Assembly: GCA_000169075.1 (NCBI GenBank)
Contig: AAVT01000001.1
Location: 1,005,201 to 1,069,200, forward strand
DNA from: a marine gamma proteobacterium HTCC2143
GTDB lineage: Bacteria > Pseudomonadota > Gammaproteobacteria > Pseudomonadales > Dasaniaceae
Length of the DNA stretch: 64,000 bases
Direction: 5' to 3'
Part shown: piece after piece, positions 43,500 to 52,328 of the stretch
Layout: every line of letters begins with the position of its first letter
Numbering within the stretch: position 1 is the stretch's first letter
The notes under the pieces: generated by a model
What the model saw: only the letters and a program-made list of their open reading frames with translations
Database searches by the model: none
Told to the model about the DNA's origin: nothing
Translations under genes and position numbers: made by a program

Positions 43500-44348
43500 T
43501 TATAATTTGTCTGAGATATGGCGTTGTAACTTCTCGATATGTATTAATAGTTTTTCTCGGGCGGGTGTTTTTTTATAGTCGGCCAGCTTTACTGCGCTTT
43601 GATTAAGTTGGTCGCGTGCTTTTCCCCACTGTTTGGATGTCACCAGTATTTCAGCCATCTCAACATGCCATCTTGGGCTGGCGGAGGTAATGTCTCTGAG
43701 TGATTCATGGCGTGTCAGTGCTGCGTCGAAAAATTCTCGACTTATCTCCAGTTGTACGGCAAAAGATTGCAGTTGTGGAGAGTTTCCGCTTCGTGATATC
43801 CCTAGGTCGATGATGCTTATAGCATCGTCTATCGAGTTCCCCTGGTCGGTTTCCGACAATATAATTTGCGCGACGGTGAGATAATGTCCAGGGTTAGTAT
43901 AGGGCGATGTTTCTAAAAAGTGACTGAAATCCTCCAGTGATTTTTGAGTCTTGCCAATTTCTCGATAAGCTTCGGCACGATATTCCAATGTTGGGTAATG
44001 ATTGGGATAATGTTCTAGATAATTGGTGAACTGATTAACAGCCGCGACATATTTTTTGATTTTAAAATAATAGGCACCAAGTTCATGGCTGACAAGGTAT
44101 AAATCCCCTAGGGTCTGCGCGGCTTCAAAATCTTTTTCAGCGAGTGGATAATTTCCCGTTCGTGTATAAAGAGCTGCGCGCTGTATATAGGCGCTTTGCA
44201 AGCTGGGCTGTTGCGTAATTACCGCGTTAAGCTGTTCCAACTTGTGTTCATCTCCCGGGTGTGAAAAAGCGTGCCCAGCACAGCACAACAAAGAAATCAC
44301 AGCCAGACTTATTCGAGCGCGGATGATGTTTGGTTGACTCATTGGCAT
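43500..44348 (-). CDS. Exported tetratricopeptide-repeat protein
   Basis: This 282-residue protein has a signal peptide (about 1-29, ending CCAGHAFS) and then HPGDEHK, a stretch that could bind metal. TPR helices follow: AYIQRAALYTRTGNYPLAEKDFE, YFKIKKYVAAVNQFTNYLEHYP, and EYRAEAYREIGKTQKSLEDFSHFLE (split as separate repeats). It lies 43 bp downstream of the metallophosphoesterase gene on the same strand, so it is probably co-transcribed and may be its periplasmic partner. The ATG at 44348 is followed by another in-frame ATG at 44342. No specific function is recognised. Confidence 0.8.
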   Translation of the reverse strand: MPMSQPNIIRARISLAVISLLCCAGHAFSHPGDEHKLEQLNAVITQQPSLQSAYIQRAALYTRTGNYPLAEKDFEAAQTLGDLYLVSHELGAYYFKIKKYVAAVNQFTNYLEHYPNHYPTLEYRAEAYREIGKTQKSLEDFSHFLETSPYTNPGHYLTVAQIILSETDQGNSIDDAISIIDLGISRSGNSPQLQSFAVQLEISREFFDAALTRHESLRDITSASPRWHVEMAEILVTSKQWGKARDQLNQSAVKLADYKKTPAREKLLIHIEKLQRHISDKL

Positions 44349-44391
44349 ACCAGTAGGCGATCAAACGGCAGTCGTCGTCGATCGTATACTC

Positions 44392-45951
44392 TTATCGACG
44401 GATGACAACAGTATCGCGAATTTCCCCTTTTTCATTAATAAATCGCGCAGTGAGTTCGGTACTGCTAGCATCGAGAACGACTGACCCGAGCTCCGCTAGG
44501 CCACGGCGGCGCTCGGGATCATGTTGCTGAACAGTGTGGGCCGGATGGTCAAGCTTACCTTTTTTCAGGCTTACCTTTCCGGAGCTTCCCGCCACGGTAT
44601 AAACAACTTTGTCATCTTTTTGGCTGCCGGGGCTTACTTGGAAGTAACTTTCGCCGCCATAGCCAGTCGCCGCTTTACCGTCGCTGTTTAATTCACTGTG
44701 AATTTTTTCATCAAAAGAATTTGCATCGCCTCGATGTCCATTTAAATAGTAAGAGCGTTCATAGGAGTGACTATGGCCGCCGTACACCAAATCGACACCA
44801 TAGTCCTCAAAAACCGGCGTAAATTCTTTTCGCATATCAATAATGGGGGTGTCTATGCCAAGAAATGAAGAGGGCTTTTCATCAGAGTCATGGCTGCCTT
44901 TGGTATAGGGTGGATGATGGAAGATGACGACGGTCCAGTCCAACTGGTTACTGCTGAGGTCTGCAATTAACCAGCCACGCATAGCATCCCTTTGAATTTT
45001 GTCCCGTGCGGACAGCTGCGAGTCAAGGCTAACAAAATGAACGTTGCCGTAATCAAAAGAATAATACTGTTCTGTACCACTAGCTACGCCACCAACATTG
45101 CCGTCGGTTGGCAGTGTGAAAATATCCAGATAGGGAATTCGCCTCGGTGTGAGATTCTCTCGCGACATATAATTATTAGGGTTTGCCGTAAGACTGGCGC
45201 CAGGGTAATGAACGATTCGGGTGCCGGTAGGATTTAACTCTCCTGAGCCCATTTCGTGGTTGCCAATGGTCGGCCAAACGGCGGACTGAGTTAATATCTC
45301 GGTATACAAATCAAAAACAGCGCCTTGCCATTCTTTGTCCGTACCATCGATATAGGCGTTGTCCCCGAGCAGCAAAAATACATCAACGGCTTCGTTTTTG
45401 AGGAGCGGATTTGACTCAGCGTTGTACTTCAGAAAGCCATCCAAAACCATTTTTGCTTCGCCGGGATGGGTGTAATTTCCCAGTGGATATTGCTCAGTTG
45501 CTGTACCGGAATCACCGATGATCCATACGTGGACATTGCCGTCTTTTGGCGGGCTACCCGTTGGCGGCGCTGTCCGAAAACGTAGCGATGGCGCTGAATA
45601 CTCGCCGACCGAATAAACATACGCTGTATCAGCCGTCAGCTGCTCAAAGAGTGCCTCTTTGTGACGACCAGTCGTCTCTTTTGCGGTAACACAGGTTGTT
45701 TTCTCTGTTAGTGGTCCGGCCCCCGTTGCTAGACAGGCCTGCATTGCTTCGCCTCGCCATTTTATGATCACACTGACATCAGATATCTGCTGCAGGAACA
45801 AGCGTTCGGGTTTTTGTGGGGAGGTATTGGGTGTCGTTCCAGACGTGTTAGCACCGAAGGTTGTTATTGAGTTTTGCTGGGCAGTCAGAGTACAACCAAT
45901 GATTGATAGAAATACCATAGTAGCTATGAGTCGTTTTCCAATCATCAACAT
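44392..45951 (-). CDS. Lipoprotein metallophosphoesterase (purple-acid-phosphatase-like)
   Basis: This 519-residue protein uses the ATG at 45951, with AAAGGA 7 bp upstream. The signal ends in a lipobox-like L-S-I-I-G-C, so it is probably membrane-anchored. A fibronectin-like N-domain (about 45-130) precedes the calcineurin-type phosphoesterase domain. Metal ligands are visible in IIGDSGTA, LLGDNAYIDG, TIGNHEMGSG, FHHPPYTKGSH and YGGHSHSYER. The pattern D-x-G, G-D-N-x-Y, G-N-H-E, H-H and G-H-x-H is complete for a bimetallic hydrolase. It releases phosphate from an organic ester outside the cytoplasm. It shares its transcript with a TPR protein. Confidence 0.88.
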   Translation of the reverse strand: MLMIGKRLIATMVFLSIIGCTLTAQQNSITTFGANTSGTTPNTSPQKPERLFLQQISDVSVIIKWRGEAMQACLATGAGPLTEKTTCVTAKETTGRHKEALFEQLTADTAYVYSVGEYSAPSLRFRTAPPTGSPPKDGNVHVWIIGDSGTATEQYPLGNYTHPGEAKMVLDGFLKYNAESNPLLKNEAVDVFLLLGDNAYIDGTDKEWQGAVFDLYTEILTQSAVWPTIGNHEMGSGELNPTGTRIVHYPGASLTANPNNYMSRENLTPRRIPYLDIFTLPTDGNVGGVASGTEQYYSFDYGNVHFVSLDSQLSARDKIQRDAMRGWLIADLSSNQLDWTVVIFHHPPYTKGSHDSDEKPSSFLGIDTPIIDMRKEFTPVFEDYGVDLVYGGHSHSYERSYYLNGHRGDANSFDEKIHSELNSDGKAATGYGGESYFQVSPGSQKDDKVVYTVAGSSGKVSLKKGKLDHPAHTVQQHDPERRRGLAELGSVVLDASSTELTARFINEKGEIRDTVVIRR

Positions 45952-46133
45952 TAGCAATCCTTTATTATCAGTCTGAATTTCAACGATCGTTATCATAATG
46001 CAGTGACAAGGTTTGTGGAAGATGCGTCGCGTGCAAAGGACGGTCAGATAAAATTATTGCCCTCTTCGCTAGTAATGTTATTGAAAAAAATGGCATTATA
46101 CGGCGCAATTTAGCCCAGCAAAGAAACCCCCAA

Positions 46134-47036
46134 ATGATGAATATGCCTGAACTATCACGATATGCCGTTAATGGTACTGAGTTATCAGTGTTTGAATGGA
46201 ACAGCCAGCTTCGAGATCAAAGACCGACGGTAGTCTTTGCACACGCCACCGGTTTTCATGCCCGGTGCTGGGATCAAGTGATAGCGCAACTAGACGATTG
46301 TTATGTAATTGCGGTTGACCAGCGAGGTCATGGCCGCAGTGCAAATACACCCTTTGAGACATGGGGCGATTTTGGCGATGATTTGGTTAGCTTGTTAGAG
46401 CAAATGAAAATAACTCAGGCCATTGGGGTTGGTCATTCGATGGGAGGCCATACCATGGTGCAAGCCGCGGCAAAAAATGTGCAGCTGTTTAGTCATCTTC
46501 TGCTGATCGATCCTGTCATTATGTCGCCCGACCATTATGAAACTCCAGAAGAAAGATGGACCGGAACGGCTGAAGATCATCCAACAGCAAGACGGCGCAA
46601 CCGATTTGATTCGGTTGAAGATATGGTACAGCGCTTTTCTGAACGTGAGCCCTATTCATTATTTACGGCCGAAGCGTTCCGTGATTATTGTCAATATGGA
46701 CTGGTCGAAAATAGCGATCTCGAAGAGGGGGGTTTGGTGTTGGGTTGCCCTCCAGCATTTGAAGCATCCATTTATATGACATCGATGAGTATGGGTGACA
46801 TTCTAAAGTATCCACCGACTATTGATATCCCCGTCGCTGTTTTGCGCGCGATGTCACCGGACGGACCGCGTGACGTTATGACCTTTAAATTTTCGCCGAC
46901 ATGGGAAGGATTGGCAGCTACTTTTCCTAATGGAAGAGATATTCATCGTCAGGACCGAACTCACTTTATGCCACTTGAAGATCCGCAAATGGTTGCAGAG
47001 TTGATCAATGATACGCTGCAGGACATCGACAGCTAG
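46134..47036 (+). CDS. Alpha/beta hydrolase
   Basis: This 300-residue alpha/beta-hydrolase has the nucleophile elbow GHSMGGH (about residue 103), the oxyanion region FAHATGFHARCWD and the catalytic histidine in DRTHFMPLEDP. The acid is likely an aspartate in the segment before MSPDGPRD. A lid insertion is present at about 140-215. No signal peptide is seen, so it works in the cytoplasm. Related proteins hydrolyse esters, lactones or C-C bonds. It stands alone between the phosphoesterase gene (divergent) and a convergent dienelactone hydrolase gene. Two adjacent in-frame ATGs exist, at 46134 and 46137. Confidence 0.87.
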   Translation: MMNMPELSRYAVNGTELSVFEWNSQLRDQRPTVVFAHATGFHARCWDQVIAQLDDCYVIAVDQRGHGRSANTPFETWGDFGDDLVSLLEQMKITQAIGVGHSMGGHTMVQAAAKNVQLFSHLLLIDPVIMSPDHYETPEERWTGTAEDHPTARRRNRFDSVEDMVQRFSEREPYSLFTAEAFRDYCQYGLVENSDLEEGGLVLGCPPAFEASIYMTSMSMGDILKYPPTIDIPVAVLRAMSPDGPRDVMTFKFSPTWEGLAATFPNGRDIHRQDRTHFMPLEDPQMVAELINDTLQDIDS

Positions 47037-47067
47037 CGACAAAAAGCCAGTACGATAATGCCCGCTA

Positions 47068-47098
47068 ACTCACTGATGCTTTTGTCAGTGGCGTTTTT
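47068..47098 (+). terminator. Putative terminator after the alpha/beta hydrolase gene
   Basis: CACTGA and TCAGTG form a short stem around TGCTTTTG, followed by GCGTTTTT. It is in the 128 bp gap between convergent genes. Confidence 0.5.
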
Positions 47099-47164
47099 AC
47101 TGACAGGCCGGGCTGCTATGCCCCCATTGATTGATACATCTCCGATCAAAACTGAGGCAAACCG

Positions 47165-47830
47165 TCAGCCATTTTCCATAAAAAAAGCAACTGTTCTCTC
47201 CCATGATAAAGTTGCTGCGTGGTGATCATAGTGGCTCGGTCGGTCAGACTGAAAGCCATGCCCAGCATCATAGATATAAACAGGTACATCTGGCTGAGCC
47301 GACTCTACCAGATGAACGTCCTCCATCGGGATACTCTCATCGTTGTTCCCGTAGTGGAGAATAACCGGGCATAGGGGCTGTTCGTCCTTAAAGTCGACGA
47401 TTAGACGGCCATAGTAGGCAGCAGCAGCAGTCAGGTCCGTGCAGCGACAGGCGGCTAGCCACGCGATGGAACCTCCGTAACAAAATCCGGTAATATACAC
47501 TGGTCCCTTATCTTTCATTCGGTCAATAGCTGCCTGGCTGTCAAAAATTGTAAACTCCAGTTTGTTAGTATCGCGTAGATGGATGGCCTCTTTTAGTGAC
47601 TCGGGAGAATAGTTAGATTGGAAGTTTTTTTGCGTTCGGTCGTAAAGTGCTGGTGATATAACTTCATAGCCCCATTCCGCAAATTTATCGCATAGATGCT
47701 TGATGTGAGGGGTTACACCAAAGATCTCCATAATAAGGACCAAGCCACCGATACGCTCTCCTATGGCTTCTACATGATAGGCATCAATAACGGCGTCATC
47801 GCCGCTCTTCAGTTGAATCATACTTCCCAT
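47165..47830 (-). CDS. Dienelactone hydrolase family protein
   Basis: This 221-residue protein keeps the dienelactone hydrolase triad: cysteine C117 in GFCYGG, a histidine in DAGHGFQ, and an aspartate in the YGNNDESIP region. The MEIFGV segment supplies the glutamate that holds the cysteine in this family. The ATG at 47830 (GAGG 5 bp upstream, MGSMIQLK) is preferred to one at 47860. Family members open enol-lactones in ring-cleavage pathways, but many genomes carry paralogues of unknown substrate. No other ring-cleavage gene is next to it, so the substrate is left open. Confidence 0.87.
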   Translation of the reverse strand: MGSMIQLKSGDDAVIDAYHVEAIGERIGGLVLIMEIFGVTPHIKHLCDKFAEWGYEVISPALYDRTQKNFQSNYSPESLKEAIHLRDTNKLEFTIFDSQAAIDRMKDKGPVYITGFCYGGSIAWLAACRCTDLTAAAAYYGRLIVDFKDEQPLCPVILHYGNNDESIPMEDVHLVESAQPDVPVYIYDAGHGFQSDRPSHYDHHAATLSWERTVAFFMENG

Positions 47831-48231
47831 ATTAATCCTCGATGGCAATTGGTCCTGCATTGCCTGTTTTTTCTAGCGTGTTGTTAAAGGCGAACCAACT
47901 AGGTTTTGCTCATGGTGATTCACCGAAGATGTACCAAGGTCACAGACTATTGATCTTATTGGCCGTTGCCAAGCGGGAAATTTTTTTCACAACCGTATGA
48001 TTGGTGACATGCTGGCCTTAAGGGATGAATAAGTGTTATAACAATAGCGATGTCTGCAGCCTTAAGAGAGTTAGCGTCTAAATTTCTCGATTAGTAAAAA
48101 GTCGCCCTGATATTATTTCACAGGCTAACCATAGACCATCGATTCAAACCGGAAGTTTGAACTAAAATAATAAGACAACGGATAACTGATAATGATTGAC
48201 CTCAGCCTCGCTATGCACAATGGTGCGCTTC
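47831..48231. other. Divergent intergenic region
   Basis: About 400 bp lie between the dienelactone hydrolase and the first symporter gene. It should hold both promoters. No RNA gene, repeat or extra reading frame with coding character was recognised. Confidence 0.45.
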
Positions 48232-49659
48232 ATGAGTAAAATAGGCGTTGGAGCAAAGCTTGCTTACGGTATGGGCAGTGTGCCCTACGCCGTCAAAGAT
48301 GCAGCTTTCAGCGCTTTTGTGCTGTTTTTTTATACTCAGGTATTAGGCCTTTCCGGGTCGCTGACAGGGTTAGCCATCTTTATCTCAGTTGTCTGGGATG
48401 CCGTCTCGGACCCGATGATTGGGGCCTGGTCTGATCGGCTAAAAACCCGCTGGGGTAGGCGGCATCCAATGATGCTGGCAGGGACCATTCCCCTCGGCTT
48501 ATCATTTGTTATGTTATTCCACCCTGTTGCCTCGGTATTGGATTCCCAGATTCAACTATTTGCTTGGTTACTGCTATCTGTATTGATGGTGAGAACTTTC
48601 TTAACTGTTTTTTATATTCCGCAGAATGCGATGGGCGCTGAAATTACCAGTGACTACCACGAGCGAACCGCCATCGTTAATATTCGTACCAATCTAGGTT
48701 GGATAGCGGGGGTGAGTCTTCCCGCAATTTGTCTGGCCTTTCTATTCGTTTCAGTTGATGGCGAGGACGGGCGCTTTGTCATTGAAAATTATCATTTTTA
48801 CGGCTGGGTTTCTTTTTTTGTTGTCGTTATAACTGCGGGCATCTGTGTTTTTGGCACCCGGCAATTTATACCGCGTTTAATGGAAGTAGCAACGCGCAAT
48901 ACTGTATCCCCGGGATTTATGGGGATGATTAGCGATACTCTAGGGACCTTAAAAAATATAAATTTTCGAAGGATAATGGTTTTTGAGGTGGCGGTGGGTG
49001 CCACGATGGGTATTCAAGGTGCCTTGAATATGATCGTTTGGACTTATTTTTGGGAGCTGACGACCGCTGAAATATCAATACTGATGGTATCTTCTCTGGT
49101 TGCTGTGGTTGTTGTTTTCCCCTCGATGAGCTGGCTAGGTAAGCATTGGCAGAAACAGCAGTTGTTGACCTTTGCTGTAGCAGGTTTATTTATCAATACC
49201 GCCTGGTTTGTGCCCGGGAGACTGTTGGGTTTTCTGCCAGAGAACGGCACGCCCATTTTGTTTGCTTTGGTGTTTTTCCAATCGTTAGTAGGTACGGGTC
49301 TTACCATTGTGCGCACTGTTAATCTGCATTCAATTATGGCTGATATTGCCGATGAAAATGAATTACAGACTGGCCGCCGGCAGGAGGGTGTATTCTTTTC
49401 TGCATCCACCTTTGCGTTAAAATTTGTAATGGGTTTTGGCTACATGGTGGCGGGTCCTTTACTGGATTTCGTTGGCCTTGAGCCGGGAGTAGCGCCCGGA
49501 GAGGCATCCGAATCTGCATTATTTGGTATTGGTATGGTTATCGGTCCGATTATGACTGCTTTTTTACTGATCCCTTGGTGGATGGCGGCAAGACTTAACG
49601 TGAGTCGAGAAAAACTCAATGAAGTACAGGCTTCATTGGCTCTTCGTCAATCTCGATAA
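48232..49659 (+). CDS. GPH-family (MFS) cation symporter, copy 1
   Basis: This 475-residue membrane protein of the glycoside-pentoside-hexuronide:cation symporter family has about 12 hydrophobic segments. The start at 48232 (MSKIGVGAKLAYG) is chosen because it aligns with copy 2 (MKEISFGAKFSYG); the frame is open further upstream. Characteristic motifs are VWDAVSDPMIGAWSDRLKTRWGRRHP, split by the loop between helices 2 and 3, and MADIADENELQTGRRQEG, seen in MelB-type transporters. It would import an organic substrate with Na+ or H+. The lipid-degradation context suggests a non-sugar substrate, but this is not proved. Confidence 0.88.
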   Translation: MSKIGVGAKLAYGMGSVPYAVKDAAFSAFVLFFYTQVLGLSGSLTGLAIFISVVWDAVSDPMIGAWSDRLKTRWGRRHPMMLAGTIPLGLSFVMLFHPVASVLDSQIQLFAWLLLSVLMVRTFLTVFYIPQNAMGAEITSDYHERTAIVNIRTNLGWIAGVSLPAICLAFLFVSVDGEDGRFVIENYHFYGWVSFFVVVITAGICVFGTRQFIPRLMEVATRNTVSPGFMGMISDTLGTLKNINFRRIMVFEVAVGATMGIQGALNMIVWTYFWELTTAEISILMVSSLVAVVVVFPSMSWLGKHWQKQQLLTFAVAGLFINTAWFVPGRLLGFLPENGTPILFALVFFQSLVGTGLTIVRTVNLHSIMADIADENELQTGRRQEGVFFSASTFALKFVMGFGYMVAGPLLDFVGLEPGVAPGEASESALFGIGMVIGPIMTAFLLIPWWMAARLNVSREKLNEVQASLALRQSR

Positions 49660-49749
49660 AAGCCCGGTGTCTAAACGGCAATGAAATAGAGGCCTTGTTA
49701 ACGCCATTATAAAGCTTGGGATAACAGCAAAAGTGATACGGTATTAACG

Positions 49750-51192
49750 ATGAAGGAAATTAGCTTTGGTGCAAAATTTTCCTATGGTATAGGCACGATG
49801 ACCTATTCCATTAAGGATGCGGCATTTGCGATTTTCGTATTACTTTTTTATAAACAAGTACTCGGCCTCTCAGGTACACTCACCGGGCTGGCAATCTTTA
49901 TTTCCGTTATGTGGGATGCTGTGTCGGACCCAATGATTGGCGCTTGGTCTGACCGTTTGAAATCCCGATGGGGACGGCGCCATCCTATGATGGTGGCAGG
50001 AACCCTGCCTTTGGCCTTTTCTTTTATCATGCTGTTTTCTCCATTAGACGCTGTGCGTGATACACAATGGCCGCTGTTCTTTTGGCTATTGGCATCAGTT
50101 ATTGCCGTCCGCACTTTCCTGACTGTTTTTATAATCCCTCACACTGCAATGGGTGCAGAAATCTCTGACGACTATCACGAGCGTACCTCTATCGTTAATT
50201 TTCGAACCAACCTTGGTTGGACAATTGGCGTGTTGTTGCCGGCAATCACCTTGCCGCTACTGTTCAAAGATGCAGGAGGCATAGATGGCAGATTTGTTAT
50301 TGAAAATTATTATTATTATGGATGGGTTTCATTTTTTGCCGTCATCCTAGTTGCTACTATTTGTATAGTAGGAACCCGACAGTTCATTCCGCGATTAAAA
50401 GAAGTTGCTAGTCGCAACAAACCATCGATAGGGTTTTCTGGGATGATACGCGATACCTTGGCCACTCTCGGTAACGAAAATTTCAAACGAATTATATTCC
50501 TGGATTTGGCGATGGGCGCGATGATGGGGGTCATGGGTGCGTTGAATATGATTGCCTATACCTATTTTTGGGAACTGACCGTTCTGCAAATATCAGTGCT
50601 GGCATTGGCATCTATTGCCGCGGTCACTATTTTCTTCCCGGGCATGAGCTTTATTGCTCAACGTTGGCAAAAACAAACGCTACTGAAGTTTTCAGTTATC
50701 GGTTTATTTTTTAATACACTATGGCTTTACCCTGCTAGGTTATTGGACTTGTTACCGGAAAATGGTTCCGCTTTGCTGTTTGTCTTTATCTTCATCAATA
50801 TGATGCTTTTCACCGGTTTAACAATTATCCGCACGGTCAATATTCATTCAATTATGGCTGATATTGCTGACGAACATGAACTAAAAACGGGACGACGACA
50901 AGAGGGTGTTTTTTTTGCGGCCGCAGCATTTGCAACAAAATTTGTGATGGGTTTCGGTTATATGGTGGCGGGTCCGCTCTTAGACATTATCGGCTTAGAG
51001 GCAGGGGTAGCGCCAGGTGATGTACCTGATACTGCGTTACTCGGTATTGGAGTTATTATGGGGCCCGTGTTGGCCCTGCTGTATGTTGTCCCTTGGTGGA
51101 TGTCCACAAAGCTCGATGTCAGCAAAGAGCGGCTGGCGGAAGTACACTCGAAACTCCGCAGTGGTGAACAGATTCCTGACGGTCCTGTTTAA
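49750..51192 (+). CDS. GPH-family (MFS) cation symporter, copy 2
   Basis: This 480-residue symporter is a tandem paralogue of the previous gene, 90 bp downstream. Topology and motifs are the same: MWDAVSDPMIGAWSDRLKSR, RWGRRHP and MADIADEHELKTGRRQEG. The most divergent stretches are the loops near residues 160-185 and the C-terminal tail. Close motif identity with separated genes points to duplication followed by divergence, perhaps to transport two related compounds. The ATG follows ACG directly and has no strong ribosome site, so translation may depend on the upstream gene. Confidence 0.88.
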   Translation: MKEISFGAKFSYGIGTMTYSIKDAAFAIFVLLFYKQVLGLSGTLTGLAIFISVMWDAVSDPMIGAWSDRLKSRWGRRHPMMVAGTLPLAFSFIMLFSPLDAVRDTQWPLFFWLLASVIAVRTFLTVFIIPHTAMGAEISDDYHERTSIVNFRTNLGWTIGVLLPAITLPLLFKDAGGIDGRFVIENYYYYGWVSFFAVILVATICIVGTRQFIPRLKEVASRNKPSIGFSGMIRDTLATLGNENFKRIIFLDLAMGAMMGVMGALNMIAYTYFWELTVLQISVLALASIAAVTIFFPGMSFIAQRWQKQTLLKFSVIGLFFNTLWLYPARLLDLLPENGSALLFVFIFINMMLFTGLTIIRTVNIHSIMADIADEHELKTGRRQEGVFFAAAAFATKFVMGFGYMVAGPLLDIIGLEAGVAPGDVPDTALLGIGVIMGPVLALLYVVPWWMSTKLDVSKERLAEVHSKLRSGEQIPDGPV

Positions 51193-51293
51193 TAACGAAT
51201 TGGCGATGTAGTCTGCAAAAAAATAAATAACTGTAACGAAAACGATGAAAAAATAATGATACTGCTAATATAGAATTTTTCGTCTGACGCTAA

Positions 51294-52064
51294 TTATTCG
51301 TTGACGTTCCTTTGATAAAATTCTGTGACGAATTGTGCAAAATAGGCTGGCCGGAATAACGGCGATCCGTGACCTGTCATTTCCATAATTTTAAATTCGC
51401 TTCCCGGGATTGCCTTGGCAATACGTTGCGCCTCTTGAAGATTAAGATCTTGTCGTCCGCATGCAACCAGCACTGGGACTCTGAGATGGCTGAGTGAGTT
51501 GCTGGTGTCGGGTTCCTTTTCGTGAGCCGTATGGGCACTTAGCGCAGCGTCGCGATTTTCATAAAAGCGCCAGGATTTTCGAGTGGGGTATTCTGGTTCC
51601 CCAGCTTCTGTTAACAGTTGACGTGCTTGTTGGCCGAGTTCCCTTTGCCCGGTCTGCTCAACGGGCGGTGTTAAGGCGACGTCAAACAAAGCCAGTGCGG
51701 TTAATCGATCGGGGTGGCGAATGCCAAACTGGGCAACTGTTCTGGCGCCATAGGCAACACCTAAGACAAAAGCTTTAGGTATTTGAAGGGCGTCCATTAT
51801 GGCGACAAGATCATCGGCGTATTGTGAGAATGTAAACTCGTCATCGCCGCCCCAGCCGCTTTTACCCGTGCCGCGTATATCAAATCGTAATATCTGAAAG
51901 TGTGTGAGTAAAAAGGGTAGGGAGTGTTCCCAGTTAGTGAGATTGGCACTGGCCATGTTAACCAGTGCCAGTGACGGTTTACTGGCATCGCCGTCTAAAG
52001 CGTAATGGAACTGGATGCCGTTGGCAGTGATAAAGGAGTTGCTATGTTCGTAAGGGTCAATCAT
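51294..52064 (-). CDS. Alpha/beta-hydrolase fold protein lacking the nucleophilic serine
   Basis: This 256-residue protein resembles 3-oxoadipate enol-lactonase and related hydrolases: LVNMASANLTNWEHSLPFL at the oxyanion strand, RFDIRGTGKSGW, and a histidine in MTGHGSPLF. At the nucleophile elbow it reads G-V-A-Y-G, with alanine at position 104 where serine is expected; the codon is GCC. An acid (CGRQDLN) and the histidine are still there. It may therefore be a non-hydrolytic member of the fold, or a binding or lyase-type protein. It lies 102 bp after the second symporter, on the opposite strand. Confidence 0.85.
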   Translation of the reverse strand: MIDPYEHSNSFITANGIQFHYALDGDASKPSLALVNMASANLTNWEHSLPFLLTHFQILRFDIRGTGKSGWGGDDEFTFSQYADDLVAIMDALQIPKAFVLGVAYGARTVAQFGIRHPDRLTALALFDVALTPPVEQTGQRELGQQARQLLTEAGEPEYPTRKSWRFYENRDAALSAHTAHEKEPDTSNSLSHLRVPVLVACGRQDLNLQEAQRIAKAIPGSEFKIMEMTGHGSPLFRPAYFAQFVTEFYQRNVNE

Positions 52065-52328
52065 GACATTCCGTTGATAACAAATAGGGAGAAGAGTGTA
52101 TCAAATTCTAGTTATTTTTCAGCGATGTCATAGTCATTAATACGAGTTCGCTATGGCAATCCGGTGTGATAATGATTATCTGACGCATCAGCGGAGCGGC
52201 ATCACTGCTCCATAGATGGCGGACCTTCCGGCAGCCGTCCCGCCCGCCCAATTGTCGACAACAGAACATAAGTTATAAAATTTTCCCAGCCGTTAGTCGT
52301 GTTCGATCTGTTTTTCACCACCCATGGA

